The position numbers were made by a program, and so were the translations under genes. Below are positions 8,001 to 14,106 of a stretch of DNA of 14,859 nucleotides, piece after piece (positions within the stretch are counted from its first letter, which is position 1; each line of letters opens with the position of its first letter). Source of the DNA: an uncultured Prevotella sp. (GTDB taxonomy: Bacteria > Bacteroidota > Bacteroidia > Bacteroidales > Bacteroidaceae); contig CABSIA010000070.1 in assembly GCA_902477645.1 (NCBI GenBank), forward strand, positions 1 through 14,859. The letters are read 5' to 3'. The notes beneath the pieces were generated by a model that worked only from the letters and a program-made list of their open reading frames with translations, was not told where the DNA came from and searched no databases.

Positions 8001-9024
8001 TGCCGCAAATGTCAGCGAGTCGAAGGCTGCCATGCAGGACAACGGGACTTATACCACTTTGGGATGTATAGGCACATACCTTTTCAATACATGGCAGGAT
8101 ACAAATTCTTCGTCTGAAACACTTCTGCTGCAGCAGACTGTAACAGGATTGCCAAACGGACAATACCGTGTGTCGGCAAACGTCACGTCGGGAAGCAACA
8201 ATATGGTACTTACAGCAAACGGTGCAAGCAATAAAGTTGCAACGTCAAAATCTGGCGAGATGTACAGTGTGGAGACCGTATGTGAAGTAACTGATGGAAA
8301 TCTGGATATAAAGGTAAATAACGATGCCAACGATTGGTTCAAGGCCGACAACTTCAGACTTGAATATTTGGGACGTACGCTGACACTCGAACAAACAGCA
8401 ACCGCAATTACAGCCGAATCGGGCTACTACGCATCTGTTACTGTAAACAGGAACATCGCTACAGGAAAGTGGAATACACTTGTTCTGCCGTTCTCTATGG
8501 ACGTGCCAAGCGGATGGGAAGTGAAGGCTCTTGCCAATGACACGTGGGTTGACGAGGCAGGAACAATGCACCTCCGCTTCAACAATGCTGAAAACATCAA
8601 TGCCGGACAACCATATATGATAAGGGTAGAGGAAGATGTTGCGGAGATAAAGGCGCAAAATGTCGAAGTGGATATGGCAAGCCCTGTACAGAGTGCAACA
8701 GGAATTGATTTTGTTGGCGTTTATACAGCAGGCGCAATACCTGCCGGAGTGTACTTCATAAGCAACAACACATTCTATCATGCCGTTAACGACAAGAATA
8801 CCATAAAAGGTTTCCGTGCCTACCTTCAGCTACCTGCCGGCAGCAGCGCAAAAGCCATAGACTATACCATAGACGGAGTGACAACAGCCATAGACGGCAT
8901 AGTAAACTGTGACAAAGTCAAGGAGGTGTACGACATACAGGGCAGACGGCGTAACGGTAAGGTGAGAGGCTTGAGCATTATGCGCATGGAAAATGGTGAG
9001 ATAAGGAAAAATGTAGTAAAATAA
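5017..9024 (+). CDS. Large secreted multimodular protein with N-terminal endonuclease/exonuclease/phosphatase (EEP) domain
   Basis: A signal peptide (about residues 1-22, ending CVAQ) precedes an EEP-fold hydrolase domain (26-310). All metal and catalytic motifs are visible: LNVDGLP (Asn34), SEDF (Glu76), LHMDA (His169), GDTN (Asp207, Asn209), VDKIFW (Asp268) and SDHFP (Asp297, His298). EEP enzymes cleave phosphodiesters; substrates include nucleic acids, sphingomyelin and inositol phosphates, and I cannot choose between them. Residues about 345-465 resemble a ricin-like lectin module (SGATWGTHA, then TWSFEKVEG). Three divergent beta-sandwich-like modules follow at about 485-673, 753-907 and 976-1118. 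Each has an 'SFE-G---GWT'-like start, a 'QTI-GL-NG-Y-V' strand and an 'ADNFRL-Y'-like end, with helical linkers between. The C-terminus (about 1119-1335) ends YDIQGRR ... GLSIMRMENG, which resembles Prevotella surface-protein tails. A 58-residue ORF follows after 14 nt. Confidence 0.87.
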   Translation: MFKKLLSIFTVLFLHFPPQCVAQRSYTFNAVSLNVDGLPEKIAGITINSGAPGEAGAAAIGNKIRTRGWDIMAVSEDFNFHTQLVEPIQDLYYIGTHGGGVSGLSNSTDGLGLFVAKKHGSGFNNETRVKWTDHYGEINNGADGLINKGFRYYTVSIADGIEIDLYCLHMDAEDSQKDNEAREKQMTQLVNYIKGTSNGRPILILGDTNCRYTRDKMKELLIDAINSDERFTIHDAWIELIRDGVYPNVGDPAIMTSAEGPQRGEVVDKIFWIENSDSRLQIKANSYLHDTAFDVSDHFPLVVNFTITDPAGTPATSADWTLPETAEEIEPEFGGCEVAEVASAGSTEFLMPAPTKKHLKSGATWGTHAVEGIAAMPLTLSLVDGKYRINSFQGSVSAVAEPYMDNGDNTTWSFEKVEGIEGYQYIISCDAGTLASTGETASPNEGIVKSVAYDADDKKQRWVLLTEEKLKELMQEHATAAKAFNATPLIKGAAFDRMDGWTDQSNTSKKYSQRWWDMSSTPQYGSTATGEPTEYVSCIGINSTDAITMSQTISSLPAGTYSISVEALYRSRATSGLSVKDHTVTSTFSFAGQSADIKQCTSIGIDFSKDNEGVNACKDEFNNNDTYKLTLTANLSEASDATVQLYKAKCTGTFNKSGMLCADNCQLWYYGNGTGTIDPYLAYKNSVAAYANATWQKVALLNDEGQQAYDISLVISRYNSNTITSDADVAMLKEYIDEAYTNALKAAAYTNGDMTALIQNASFETGDMTGWTSASAWDVGVYPNSNSTYTADGCDGDYIFNSYNGDGETTAPYVYQTITGVRNGLYEVKALLTSFANHDVFLIGNHAHTSIKATDKTQFTEATLLFLVDDGNLTIGAVGGSGTAYDLYMPTAGCFFKADNFRVRYVCDAPHGRLKLAIDDAEAVAAGFGSDVSFDISAYKAMYENMSLTGNGDEEVDAIYSLLAAAAKQQRTANADMTAAIVNPSFERGSLLGWTAANVSESKAAMQDNGTYTTLGCIGTYLFNTWQDTNSSSETLLLQQTVTGLPNGQYRVSANVTSGSNNMVLTANGASNKVATSKSGEMYSVETVCEVTDGNLDIKVNNDANDWFKADNFRLEYLGRTLTLEQTATAITAESGYYASVTVNRNIATGKWNTLVLPFSMDVPSGWEVKALANDTWVDEAGTMHLRFNNAENINAGQPYMIRVEEDVAEIKAQNVEVDMASPVQSATGIDFVGVYTAGAIPAGVYFISNNTFYHAVNDKNTIKGFRAYLQLPAGSSAKAIDYTIDGVTTAIDGIVNCDKVKEVYDIQGRRRNGKVRGLSIMRMENGEIRKNVVK

Positions 9025-9038
9025 TAATCCGAACAACA

Positions 9039-9215
9039 ATGATAAAGAAAGAATATATTCGTCCGTCTGTAACCGTTTTCACTGGTGTAGCGGAACCATT
9101 GCTTCAAAATGTATCTACAGGAGGCACACTAAGTGACATTAATGAAAATGTTACTGATACACCTGAAGAAGGTGGAATGGAAGCCGATTCCAAGAAGTTC
9201 AACATCTGGGAATAG
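9039..9215 (+). CDS. Small 58-residue protein of a Bacteroidales-type unknown family
   Basis: The ORF starts at ATG 9039, 14 nt after the large EEP protein, and stops at TAG 9213-9215, just before a strong terminator, so it fits as the last gene of that operon. The protein begins MIKKEYIRPSVTVFTGVAEP, continues LLQNVSTGG, then has an acidic Gly/Asp/Glu-rich middle (residues about 31-50), and ends ADSKKFNIWE. I recall many short Bacteroidales proteins with a 'YIKPxxxVxxxExEPLL' start, a Gly/acidic middle and an 'AK--NFW' end, several per genome and of unknown function. That link is from memory, not a search. There is no clear signal peptide or transmembrane segment. Support for expression is its position, its family-like sequence and the terminator placement. 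Confidence 0.72.
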   Translation: MIKKEYIRPSVTVFTGVAEPLLQNVSTGGTLSDINENVTDTPEEGGMEADSKKFNIWE

Positions 9216-9237
9216 TGAAAAAACAAACTCCTGCAAT

Positions 9238-9277
9238 AAAGAGGATGGCACACCTGTATGGTGTTGCCATCCTCTTT
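9238..9277. terminator. Long bidirectional-type terminator hairpin between convergent operons
   Basis: AAAGAGGATGGCA (9238-9250) pairs perfectly with TGCCATCCTCTTT (9265-9277). Inside, CACC (9251-9254) pairs with GGTG (9260-9263) after a single bulged T, with a 5-nt loop: 17 base pairs in all. It lies between the + strand EEP/small-ORF operon (ends 9215) and the - strand glycosyltransferase (ends 9337). The A/T base of the stem gives short T runs on both strands, so it can serve both transcripts. Confidence 0.8.
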
Positions 9278-9336
9278 GCGTTCACCCCAAAGCAAAATAC
9301 ATGTGCTTTCCTATATGTAGAGTTACCAAAATACAA

Positions 9337-10338
9337 TCACATATTTGTTTTCCCGAAATACCTTCTCCACAATATGCAGAAAGGCATTAATGGAGCATCG
9401 TGATGATTTGGGGATGTGACGAGCTGACGGTCTTCGTCAAACAGACGGCGCCATTTCTTGAAATCCCTACGTCCTCTAAGCACAGCCTTTGCCTCTTCGA
9501 TATTCCGCTCTAACAGAAGCATTTTTGCCGCTGCGACATAATCGAGAACACATCTTACGCGCATAATATGTCTCAGGTCATTGGACGGAAGATTTTTGTA
9601 AAGCATAGTAAGATTATTTCGGAAATTAAGATATGTCTTCATCGGATTTTCTTTAGGAAGAGTCCCGCCGCCAACATGGAAAACATGGCTTGCAGGCTGA
9701 ACCATTATACGATAGCCCAAAAGTCGCAGACGCCAACAAAGGTCTATTTCCTCGTTATGGGCAAAGAAGCGGCCGTCAAGACCTCCTGCCTGCCAATAAC
9801 ATTTTTTCCTAATCATAAGGCAAGCACCTGTAGCCCAATGAATTTCTGCTATATCATCATATTGTCCGTTGTCAGTCTCTACAACATCCAAGACTCTGCC
9901 ACGGCAGAAAGGATAGCCATATTTATCGATAAATCCACCTGATGCGCCGGCATACTCAAATTTTGTGCGGTCGTGGATAGCGAGAAGTTTCGGCTGACAG
10001 GCCGCAATTTTCCCGTCACTGTCCATCAAGCCGACAAGCGGTCTCAGCCATCCCTCTGTAACCTCAACATCAGAGTTCAGCAACACATAATATTCCGCAT
10101 CTACCTTTTCAAGTGCCTTGTTGTAGCCTTCGGCAAACCCATAGTTTTTATCCAAAAGAATGTTTTTTGCCGTAGGGCAGTTTTCCGCAACCCACTTCAT
10201 CGAGTCATCCGCAGACGCATTGTCAGCTACCCACACATCCGCCATATCTTCCGACATACTGATTACCCCCGGAAGATACTTGCGGAGCATTGAGACCCCA
10301 TTCCAGTTCAATATAACTATTGCTATTCTTTTTGCCAT
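9337..10338 (-). CDS. Family 2 glycosyltransferase (rhamnosyltransferase-like)
   Basis: This enzyme transfers a sugar from a nucleotide-sugar donor, probably during surface polysaccharide or glycan assembly at the inner face of the membrane. The GT-A features, counted from MAKRIAIVILNWNG, are: NWNG (11-14), VADNAS with Asp39, LLNSDVEV (nucleotide/metal-binding SD at 89-90), GACLMIRK (171-178) and GGLDGRFFAHNEEIDLCWR (185-203), whose acidic cluster fits the catalytic-base region of GT2. This arrangement resembles the WbbL/rhamnosyltransferase branch. No transmembrane segments are evident in the 333 residues. The frame is open upstream to an ATG at 10419, but that extension would be encoded by the inverted repeat, so I start at 10338. 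It lies 122 nt downstream of mtaB on the same strand. Donor and acceptor are unknown. Confidence 0.88.
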   Translation of the reverse strand: MAKRIAIVILNWNGVSMLRKYLPGVISMSEDMADVWVADNASADDSMKWVAENCPTAKNILLDKNYGFAEGYNKALEKVDAEYYVLLNSDVEVTEGWLRPLVGLMDSDGKIAACQPKLLAIHDRTKFEYAGASGGFIDKYGYPFCRGRVLDVVETDNGQYDDIAEIHWATGACLMIRKKCYWQAGGLDGRFFAHNEEIDLCWRLRLLGYRIMVQPASHVFHVGGGTLPKENPMKTYLNFRNNLTMLYKNLPSNDLRHIMRVRCVLDYVAAAKMLLLERNIEEAKAVLRGRRDFKKWRRLFDEDRQLVTSPNHHDAPLMPFCILWRRYFGKTNM

Positions 10339-10362
10339 AACGTAAATCATATTTAGGAAAAC

Positions 10363-10456
10363 CTGTAGGGCCGCTATGTATAGCGGCCGCAAGCAAGTTT
10401 TACATTTTATAAATTGCATTTATCCTTTGCGGCCGCTATACATAGCGGCCCTACAG
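10363..10456. repeat. Perfect 30-bp inverted repeat element (REP/MITE-like) between mtaB and the GT2 gene
   Basis: The left arm (10363-10392) is the exact reverse complement of the right arm (10427-10456), around a 34-nt AT-rich loop. Each arm contains its own palindrome, GGCCGCTATGTATAGCGGCC on the left, so each can also fold alone. The element fills most of the intergenic space and starts 4 nt past the mtaB stop. In the mtaB-to-GT2 transcript it would form a very stable hairpin followed by GTTTTCC, so it could attenuate or end transcription. A 12-nt match to the outer end of an arm occurs at 13997-14008. Confidence 0.9.
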
Positions 10457-10460
10457 CCAC

Positions 10461-11786
10461 CTATTGTATAATCATTCCCCTCAGTGCAGATTTGTCGTGA
10501 TTGAAATCTCCGAGCCTAACTCTTAAAATCCTGTTGTCGTACTCCTCCATGGCAACTACGGCAGGAAGCTCGACACGAATGTAATTAGCCGTAAATCCGT
10601 GCATCGCCCTACCCCTCTGACTTTTCTCAAAAAGCACCTCAGCCTCTGTACCTGTGTGCTTGGCATAGAATGCGGTGCGCTTCTGTTCAGACATTTCGAG
10701 CAAACGGCGGGAGCGTTCTTTCTTGTCGGCATCGCTGACAATATACGGAATTTTCAATGCCTGCGTTCCCGGACGCTCGCTATATGGAAAGACATGCAGC
10801 TGAGTGACATCCAATGAATTTAGAAAATCGTAGCATTCCTCAAACAACTCCGGGCGTTCACCACGGCAACCAACCATCACATCGACACCAATAAACGCAT
10901 CGGGCATAAGCCGCTTTATAAGCTCTATCTTGTGGGCAAACAGCGCCTTGTCGTAACGGCGGCGCATAAGTCTCAGAATCTCGTCGCTTCCGCTTTGCAG
11001 CGGAATATGGAAATGCGGCATAAAGGCACGTGACGTGGCGCAATATTCTATCAGCTCGTCAGTCAGCAGATCTGGCTCAAGACTGCTGATACGGTACCGC
11101 TCAATATCCTCAACTCCGTCGAGAGCCTTTACAAGGTCTACGAATTTCTCACCCGTAGACACGCCGAAATGTCCGATGTTGACACCCGTAAGCACAATCT
11201 CTTTTCCACCCTCGGCTGCAGCCTCTTTAGCCTGCCCGACAAGCGAGGCTATCGAAGGGTTACGGGAAAAGCCACGGGCGTATGGAATTGTACAGTAAGT
11301 GCAGAAATAGTTGCAGCCGTCCTGAACTTTCAGAAAATACCGTGTACGGTTGCCGCGTGAGCAGCTTGGCTGAAACGTCTTTATGTCTTTTGTCGGAACA
11401 GAATGGTATTGATGCTCCATTCCCCATGCGTCAGAAAGATACTGGATAAGATTGGCTTTCTCGTTGGCTCCAAGCACGAGACTCACACCGTCTATCTGGC
11501 TGACTTTCTTGGTCTGGAGCTGGGCATAACAGCCTGTGACAACTACAAATGCGCCAGGGTTTTGCCTTACGAGCTTATGAATGGCCTGACGGCATTTGTG
11601 GTCAGCAACATCAGTAACCGAACATGTGTTTATAAGACAAATATCAGCCTTTTCACCTTTACTAACCTCCATAACTCCCATTTCTTCGAGAAGCCTAGCA
11701 AACGTAGATGTCTCAGAGAAATTGAGTTTGCATCCCAATGTATAGTAAGCCGCCTTTTTGCCTTGAAAAACAGAACTGTCTATCAT
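10461..11786 (-). CDS. mtaB: tRNA (N6-L-threonylcarbamoyladenosine(37)-C2)-methylthiotransferase MtaB
   Basis: MtaB is a radical SAM enzyme that adds a methylthio group to t6A37 of ANN-decoding tRNAs. The N-terminal methylthiotransferase domain starts with YTLGCKLNFSET (Cys19) and continues with NTCSVT (Cys55) and VVTGCYAQ (Cys86), the three ligands of the auxiliary [4Fe-4S] cluster. The radical SAM cluster motif is GCNYFCTYCTIPYARG (Cys158, Cys162, Cys165). GVNIGHFG and HIPLQSGSDEILRLMRR further mark the family. The 'YTLGCKxN' opening points to MtaB, not MiaB or RimO. At 441 residues the length is normal. A TAACTTTG -7 box lies about 47 nt before the ATG. The GT2 gene follows on the same strand across the inverted repeat. 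Confidence 0.95.
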   Translation of the reverse strand: MIDSSVFQGKKAAYYTLGCKLNFSETSTFARLLEEMGVMEVSKGEKADICLINTCSVTDVADHKCRQAIHKLVRQNPGAFVVVTGCYAQLQTKKVSQIDGVSLVLGANEKANLIQYLSDAWGMEHQYHSVPTKDIKTFQPSCSRGNRTRYFLKVQDGCNYFCTYCTIPYARGFSRNPSIASLVGQAKEAAAEGGKEIVLTGVNIGHFGVSTGEKFVDLVKALDGVEDIERYRISSLEPDLLTDELIEYCATSRAFMPHFHIPLQSGSDEILRLMRRRYDKALFAHKIELIKRLMPDAFIGVDVMVGCRGERPELFEECYDFLNSLDVTQLHVFPYSERPGTQALKIPYIVSDADKKERSRRLLEMSEQKRTAFYAKHTGTEAEVLFEKSQRGRAMHGFTANYIRVELPAVVAMEEYDNRILRVRLGDFNHDKSALRGMIIQ

Positions 11787-11832
11787 ATCTTTCCTATGGT
11801 GTGAATGTTTATGTGCGAAATTAAATGTCTTG

Positions 11833-11840
11833 CAAAGTTA
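11833..11840 (-). promoter_or_regulatory. Probable -7 box of the mtaB promoter
   Basis: Read on the - strand this is TAACTTTG, a full match to the Bacteroidota -7 consensus TAnnTTTG, placing the transcription start about 40 nt before the mtaB ATG. No good TTTG is seen at the -33 distance, so only the -7 element is supported. Confidence 0.5.
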
Positions 11841-11940
11841 CGGCAAAAATCTTAGCTATATGAATATTATCAGTTAAAAAGGCTAAACAGCCAATACGAC
11901 CATATAAATATTAAAACACGACCAATAGTTTTTGGCATAC

Positions 11941-12031
11941 GGCTGCGTTTCCAATAAGGTTATTAACCTTAAGGCAATAAGATTAACAACCTTACGGCGT
12001 TAAGGTTAATAACCTTACTGGCAACGCAGCC
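11941..12031. repeat. Three tandem 23-24 bp palindromic repeats bounded by a 9-bp inverted repeat
   Basis: Units lie at 11955-11977, 11978-12000 and 12001-12024. Each has a core like TAAGGTTAATAACCTTA, itself near-palindromic; unit 2 is the most diverged (TAAGATTAACAACCTTA). The cluster is bounded by GGCTGCGTT (11941-11949) and its exact reverse complement AACGCAGCC (12023-12031). Units 1 and 3 with these ends form a larger imperfect inverted repeat with arms of about 35 nt. The structure lies in the sulP-mtaB gap, outside any gene. Confidence 0.88.
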
Positions 12032-12165
12032 TAATTACATTTATTTTTCGAGCAGGCAAATTCCTATTTTCTATTGCAATACTTCGAATTCGGTATTCAT
12101 ATAAATATCGGATGAAGCCATATCTTGTAATAAGCCTATAATTTTTCTGTCAGCTCACACTCAAC

Positions 12166-12205
12166 AAAAAATATCCATTGGCGTCATCGAACAACAATGG
12201 ATATT
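12166..12205 (-). terminator. Intrinsic terminator of sulP
   Basis: On the - strand AATATCCATTG (12195-12205) pairs perfectly with CAATGGATATT (12170-12180) over a 14-nt loop, and a run of six T follows (complement of 12166-12171). It lies 16 nt beyond the sulP stop and is oriented to end the sulP transcript. Confidence 0.87.
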
Positions 12206-12221
12206 CTATCTCTACAGAAAT

Positions 12222-13910
12222 TTATCTGTCTTGCAAAATTTCGTTTGCACGTACAAGTGCCGAGTTAATGTGGTTGCAGATGTTGTCAGAGCCGACAAGC
12301 TCACGGAAACCGGCCTTGGTGAGTTGCGAGTTCACCTTTTCGGTAACACCAGAGAGCACAATCTGTATGCCCTCTTTCTGGCTCATAAGGCAAAGGTTGG
12401 TGAGGTTGTGGATACCAGTGGAATCTACAAATGGAACTTTCCTCATTCGGATAATACGCACAGCCGGACGGTCACCCATCGTTGCCATTATCTCCTCGAA
12501 ACGGTTGCCTGCGCCAAAGAAATAAGGTCCGTTAATCTCGTAAACCTCAACGCCCTTCGGAATTGTCAGATGCTCTATGTTGCCGAGTTTCATATCGCTG
12601 AACTCCTCATCAGGATTTATCTCGTCGGATATAACCTTCACATCCGTAGTCTCCGACATCCGCTTCATGAAGAGCAGGCAGGCTATGATAAGACCAACCT
12701 CGATAGCTATCGTAAGGTCGAAAATTATGGTAAGGAAGAAAGTGATGAGCAACACAGTAACGTCGCTCTTCGGATTTTTCATCAATGCGAGGAACGAGCG
12801 CCAACCCGACATACCGTAGCTTACAACGACAAGCACACCTGCCAGACATGCCATAGGAATATATTTTGCCAAAGGCATAAGGAACAGGAAGATGAGCAGC
12901 AGAACGAAGGCATGTACAATTCCGGCTATAGGAGTACGGCCGCCGTTGTTTATGTTTGTCATTGTTCTGGCTATGGCTCCTGTCGCAGGAATACCGCCAA
13001 ATATCGGAGAGGCAAGATTTGCGAAGCCTTGTGCGACAAGCTCGGTGTTTGAGTTGTGGTGGTCGCCGATTACACCATCGGCCACAGCCGCAGAGAGCAG
13101 ACTCTCGATAGCACCGAGAATTGCGATTGTGAAAGCAGGCGCCACAAGGCTTTTTATTGTCTCCCATGTTATGTCGGGAACCTCAGCAGAAGGCAGAGAG
13201 TTGCTGATTGAGAAACGGTCGCCAATGGTCTCGATAGTCGAAACTCCGGCATATTGCCTCAACACCAGTGCCAAAACGGTCATAAGAATGATGGCAACCA
13301 ATGAGCCTGGTATTTTCTTGTTGATTTTGGGTGAGATCATTATGACCGCAACACTCACCAGACCAATAACCGAGCTCCAAAGGTCGGCAGAAGAGAAATT
13401 GGTTAGATAGCACTGCCATTTCTCTATAAAATCAGAAGGGACCTCGGCTATGCCAAGTCCAAACAAATCCTTCACCTGAGTTGTGAAAATGGTTATTGCA
13501 ATACCGCTTGTGAAACCTACAACAATAGGGTACGGGATATATTTGATGATAGTCCCCAGATGCAGGAAACCAAAGAGTATCAAGAAGATACCAGCCATGA
13601 TGGTGGCTATGGTAAGCCCCTCAAGACCATATTGCTGAATAATTCCGTAGATGATGATGATAAATGCGCCCGTAGGACCGCCTATCTGAACTTTGCTGCC
13701 TCCAAGAGCAGAAATTACAAATCCGGCAACAATGGCTGTTATGATACCTTTTTCCGGAGTAACACCAGACGCGATACCAAACGCAATGGCAAGAGGCAAG
13801 GCGACAATGCCCACAATGATACCTGCCATGATATCGGCAACGAGCGTCTTACGATTGTAGTTTTTCAAGCAATGCAACAAACGTGGCTTGAAATCAAATG
13901 TCTGAACCAT
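12222..13910 (-). CDS. SulP/SLC26-family anion permease with C-terminal STAS domain
   Basis: This is an inner-membrane secondary transporter for an inorganic or organic anion; SulP members carry sulfate, bicarbonate or C4-dicarboxylates and the sequence does not decide which. Residues 1-420 form the transmembrane core, with hydrophobic segments beginning DIMAGIIVGIVALPLAIAFG. The conserved substrate-region motif IGGPTGAF is at 76-83, and the signature SPIFGGIPATGAIARTMTNI at 301-320 is followed by NNGGRTPIAGIVHA. After the last segment (about 398-415) a cytoplasmic STAS domain (about 450-555) contains VPFVDSTGIHNL, with the conserved Ser497. The 562-residue length is normal. A consensus promoter lies upstream and a clear terminator downstream, so it is a single-gene unit. 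No carbonic anhydrase gene is adjacent to suggest a bicarbonate role. Confidence 0.94.
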   Translation of the reverse strand: MVQTFDFKPRLLHCLKNYNRKTLVADIMAGIIVGIVALPLAIAFGIASGVTPEKGIITAIVAGFVISALGGSKVQIGGPTGAFIIIIYGIIQQYGLEGLTIATIMAGIFLILFGFLHLGTIIKYIPYPIVVGFTSGIAITIFTTQVKDLFGLGIAEVPSDFIEKWQCYLTNFSSADLWSSVIGLVSVAVIMISPKINKKIPGSLVAIILMTVLALVLRQYAGVSTIETIGDRFSISNSLPSAEVPDITWETIKSLVAPAFTIAILGAIESLLSAAVADGVIGDHHNSNTELVAQGFANLASPIFGGIPATGAIARTMTNINNGGRTPIAGIVHAFVLLLIFLFLMPLAKYIPMACLAGVLVVVSYGMSGWRSFLALMKNPKSDVTVLLITFFLTIIFDLTIAIEVGLIIACLLFMKRMSETTDVKVISDEINPDEEFSDMKLGNIEHLTIPKGVEVYEINGPYFFGAGNRFEEIMATMGDRPAVRIIRMRKVPFVDSTGIHNLTNLCLMSQKEGIQIVLSGVTEKVNSQLTKAGFRELVGSDNICNHINSALVRANEILQDR

Positions 13911-13941
13911 AAATTAATACTATTGAAGTTTTTACCTTATG

Positions 13942-13972
13942 CAAAGGTACAACCTAATATTTATCCTACAAA
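13942..13972 (-). promoter_or_regulatory. Bacteroidota-type promoter for sulP
   Basis: On the - strand, TTTG (complement of 13969-13972), exactly 19 nt and TACCTTTG (complement of 13942-13949) match the TTTG-N19-TAnnTTTG consensus. The predicted start is near 13935, a leader of about 25 nt. Confidence 0.82.
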
Positions 13973-13996
13973 ACATTTTTTAATAAACTTTATATA

Positions 13997-14008
13997 ATAG
14001 CGGCCCTA
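13997..14008. repeat. Solitary 12-nt remnant of the inverted-repeat element
   Basis: ATAGCGGCCCTA is identical to the outer end of the right arm of the 10363-10456 element (10443-10454). It stands alone between the divergent sulP and 14107 promoters, in AT-rich surroundings where a GC-rich block is conspicuous. It may be a decayed copy. Confidence 0.55.
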
Positions 14009-14041
14009 TCTTGACAACAATCAGTTATTTTTCTGCAATTA

Positions 14042-14073
14042 TTTGTAGACCTCAGAATAAATTGCTACTTTTG
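14042..14073 (+). promoter_or_regulatory. Bacteroidota-type promoter for the 144-residue secreted protein gene
   Basis: TTTG (14042-14045), 20 nt and TACTTTTG (14066-14073) fit the TTTG / TAnnTTTG pattern. The predicted start is near 14080, a leader of about 27 nt before the ATG at 14107. It diverges from the sulP promoter. Confidence 0.75.
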
Positions 14074-14106
14074 CACATTATTGAACAATAAATATCTGAC
14101 GAATAT

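Larger units (their letters stand above)
11787..12221. other. Intergenic region between sulP and mtaB (435 nt), no gene seen
   Basis: This gap between the sulP stop and the mtaB start has no convincing ORF. From the mtaB side it holds the mtaB -7 box (11833-11840), about 100 nt of AT-rich sequence, and the tandem palindromic repeat (11941-12031). Next come about 130 nt in which I see no structure, then the sulP terminator (12166-12205). I see no tRNA or known riboswitch. Confidence 0.7.

Noticed and set aside
10339..10419. N-terminal extension of the GT2 protein to ATG 10419
   Set aside because: The added 27 residues would be encoded mostly by the inverted repeat and do not resemble GT2. ATG 10338 begins directly before the conserved IVILNWNG.
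11955..12024. Tandem 23-nt repeats considered as a CRISPR array
   Set aside because: The units abut each other with no spacers of about 30 nt, each unit is diverged, and no cas gene is near.
12231..13052. Long open frame (273 codons) on the + strand opposite sulP
   Set aside because: It is antisense to a gene with unmistakable SulP and STAS motifs. Its product is rich in His, Arg and Cys without any domain pattern, and it overlaps the sulP 3' end. It is a shadow frame.
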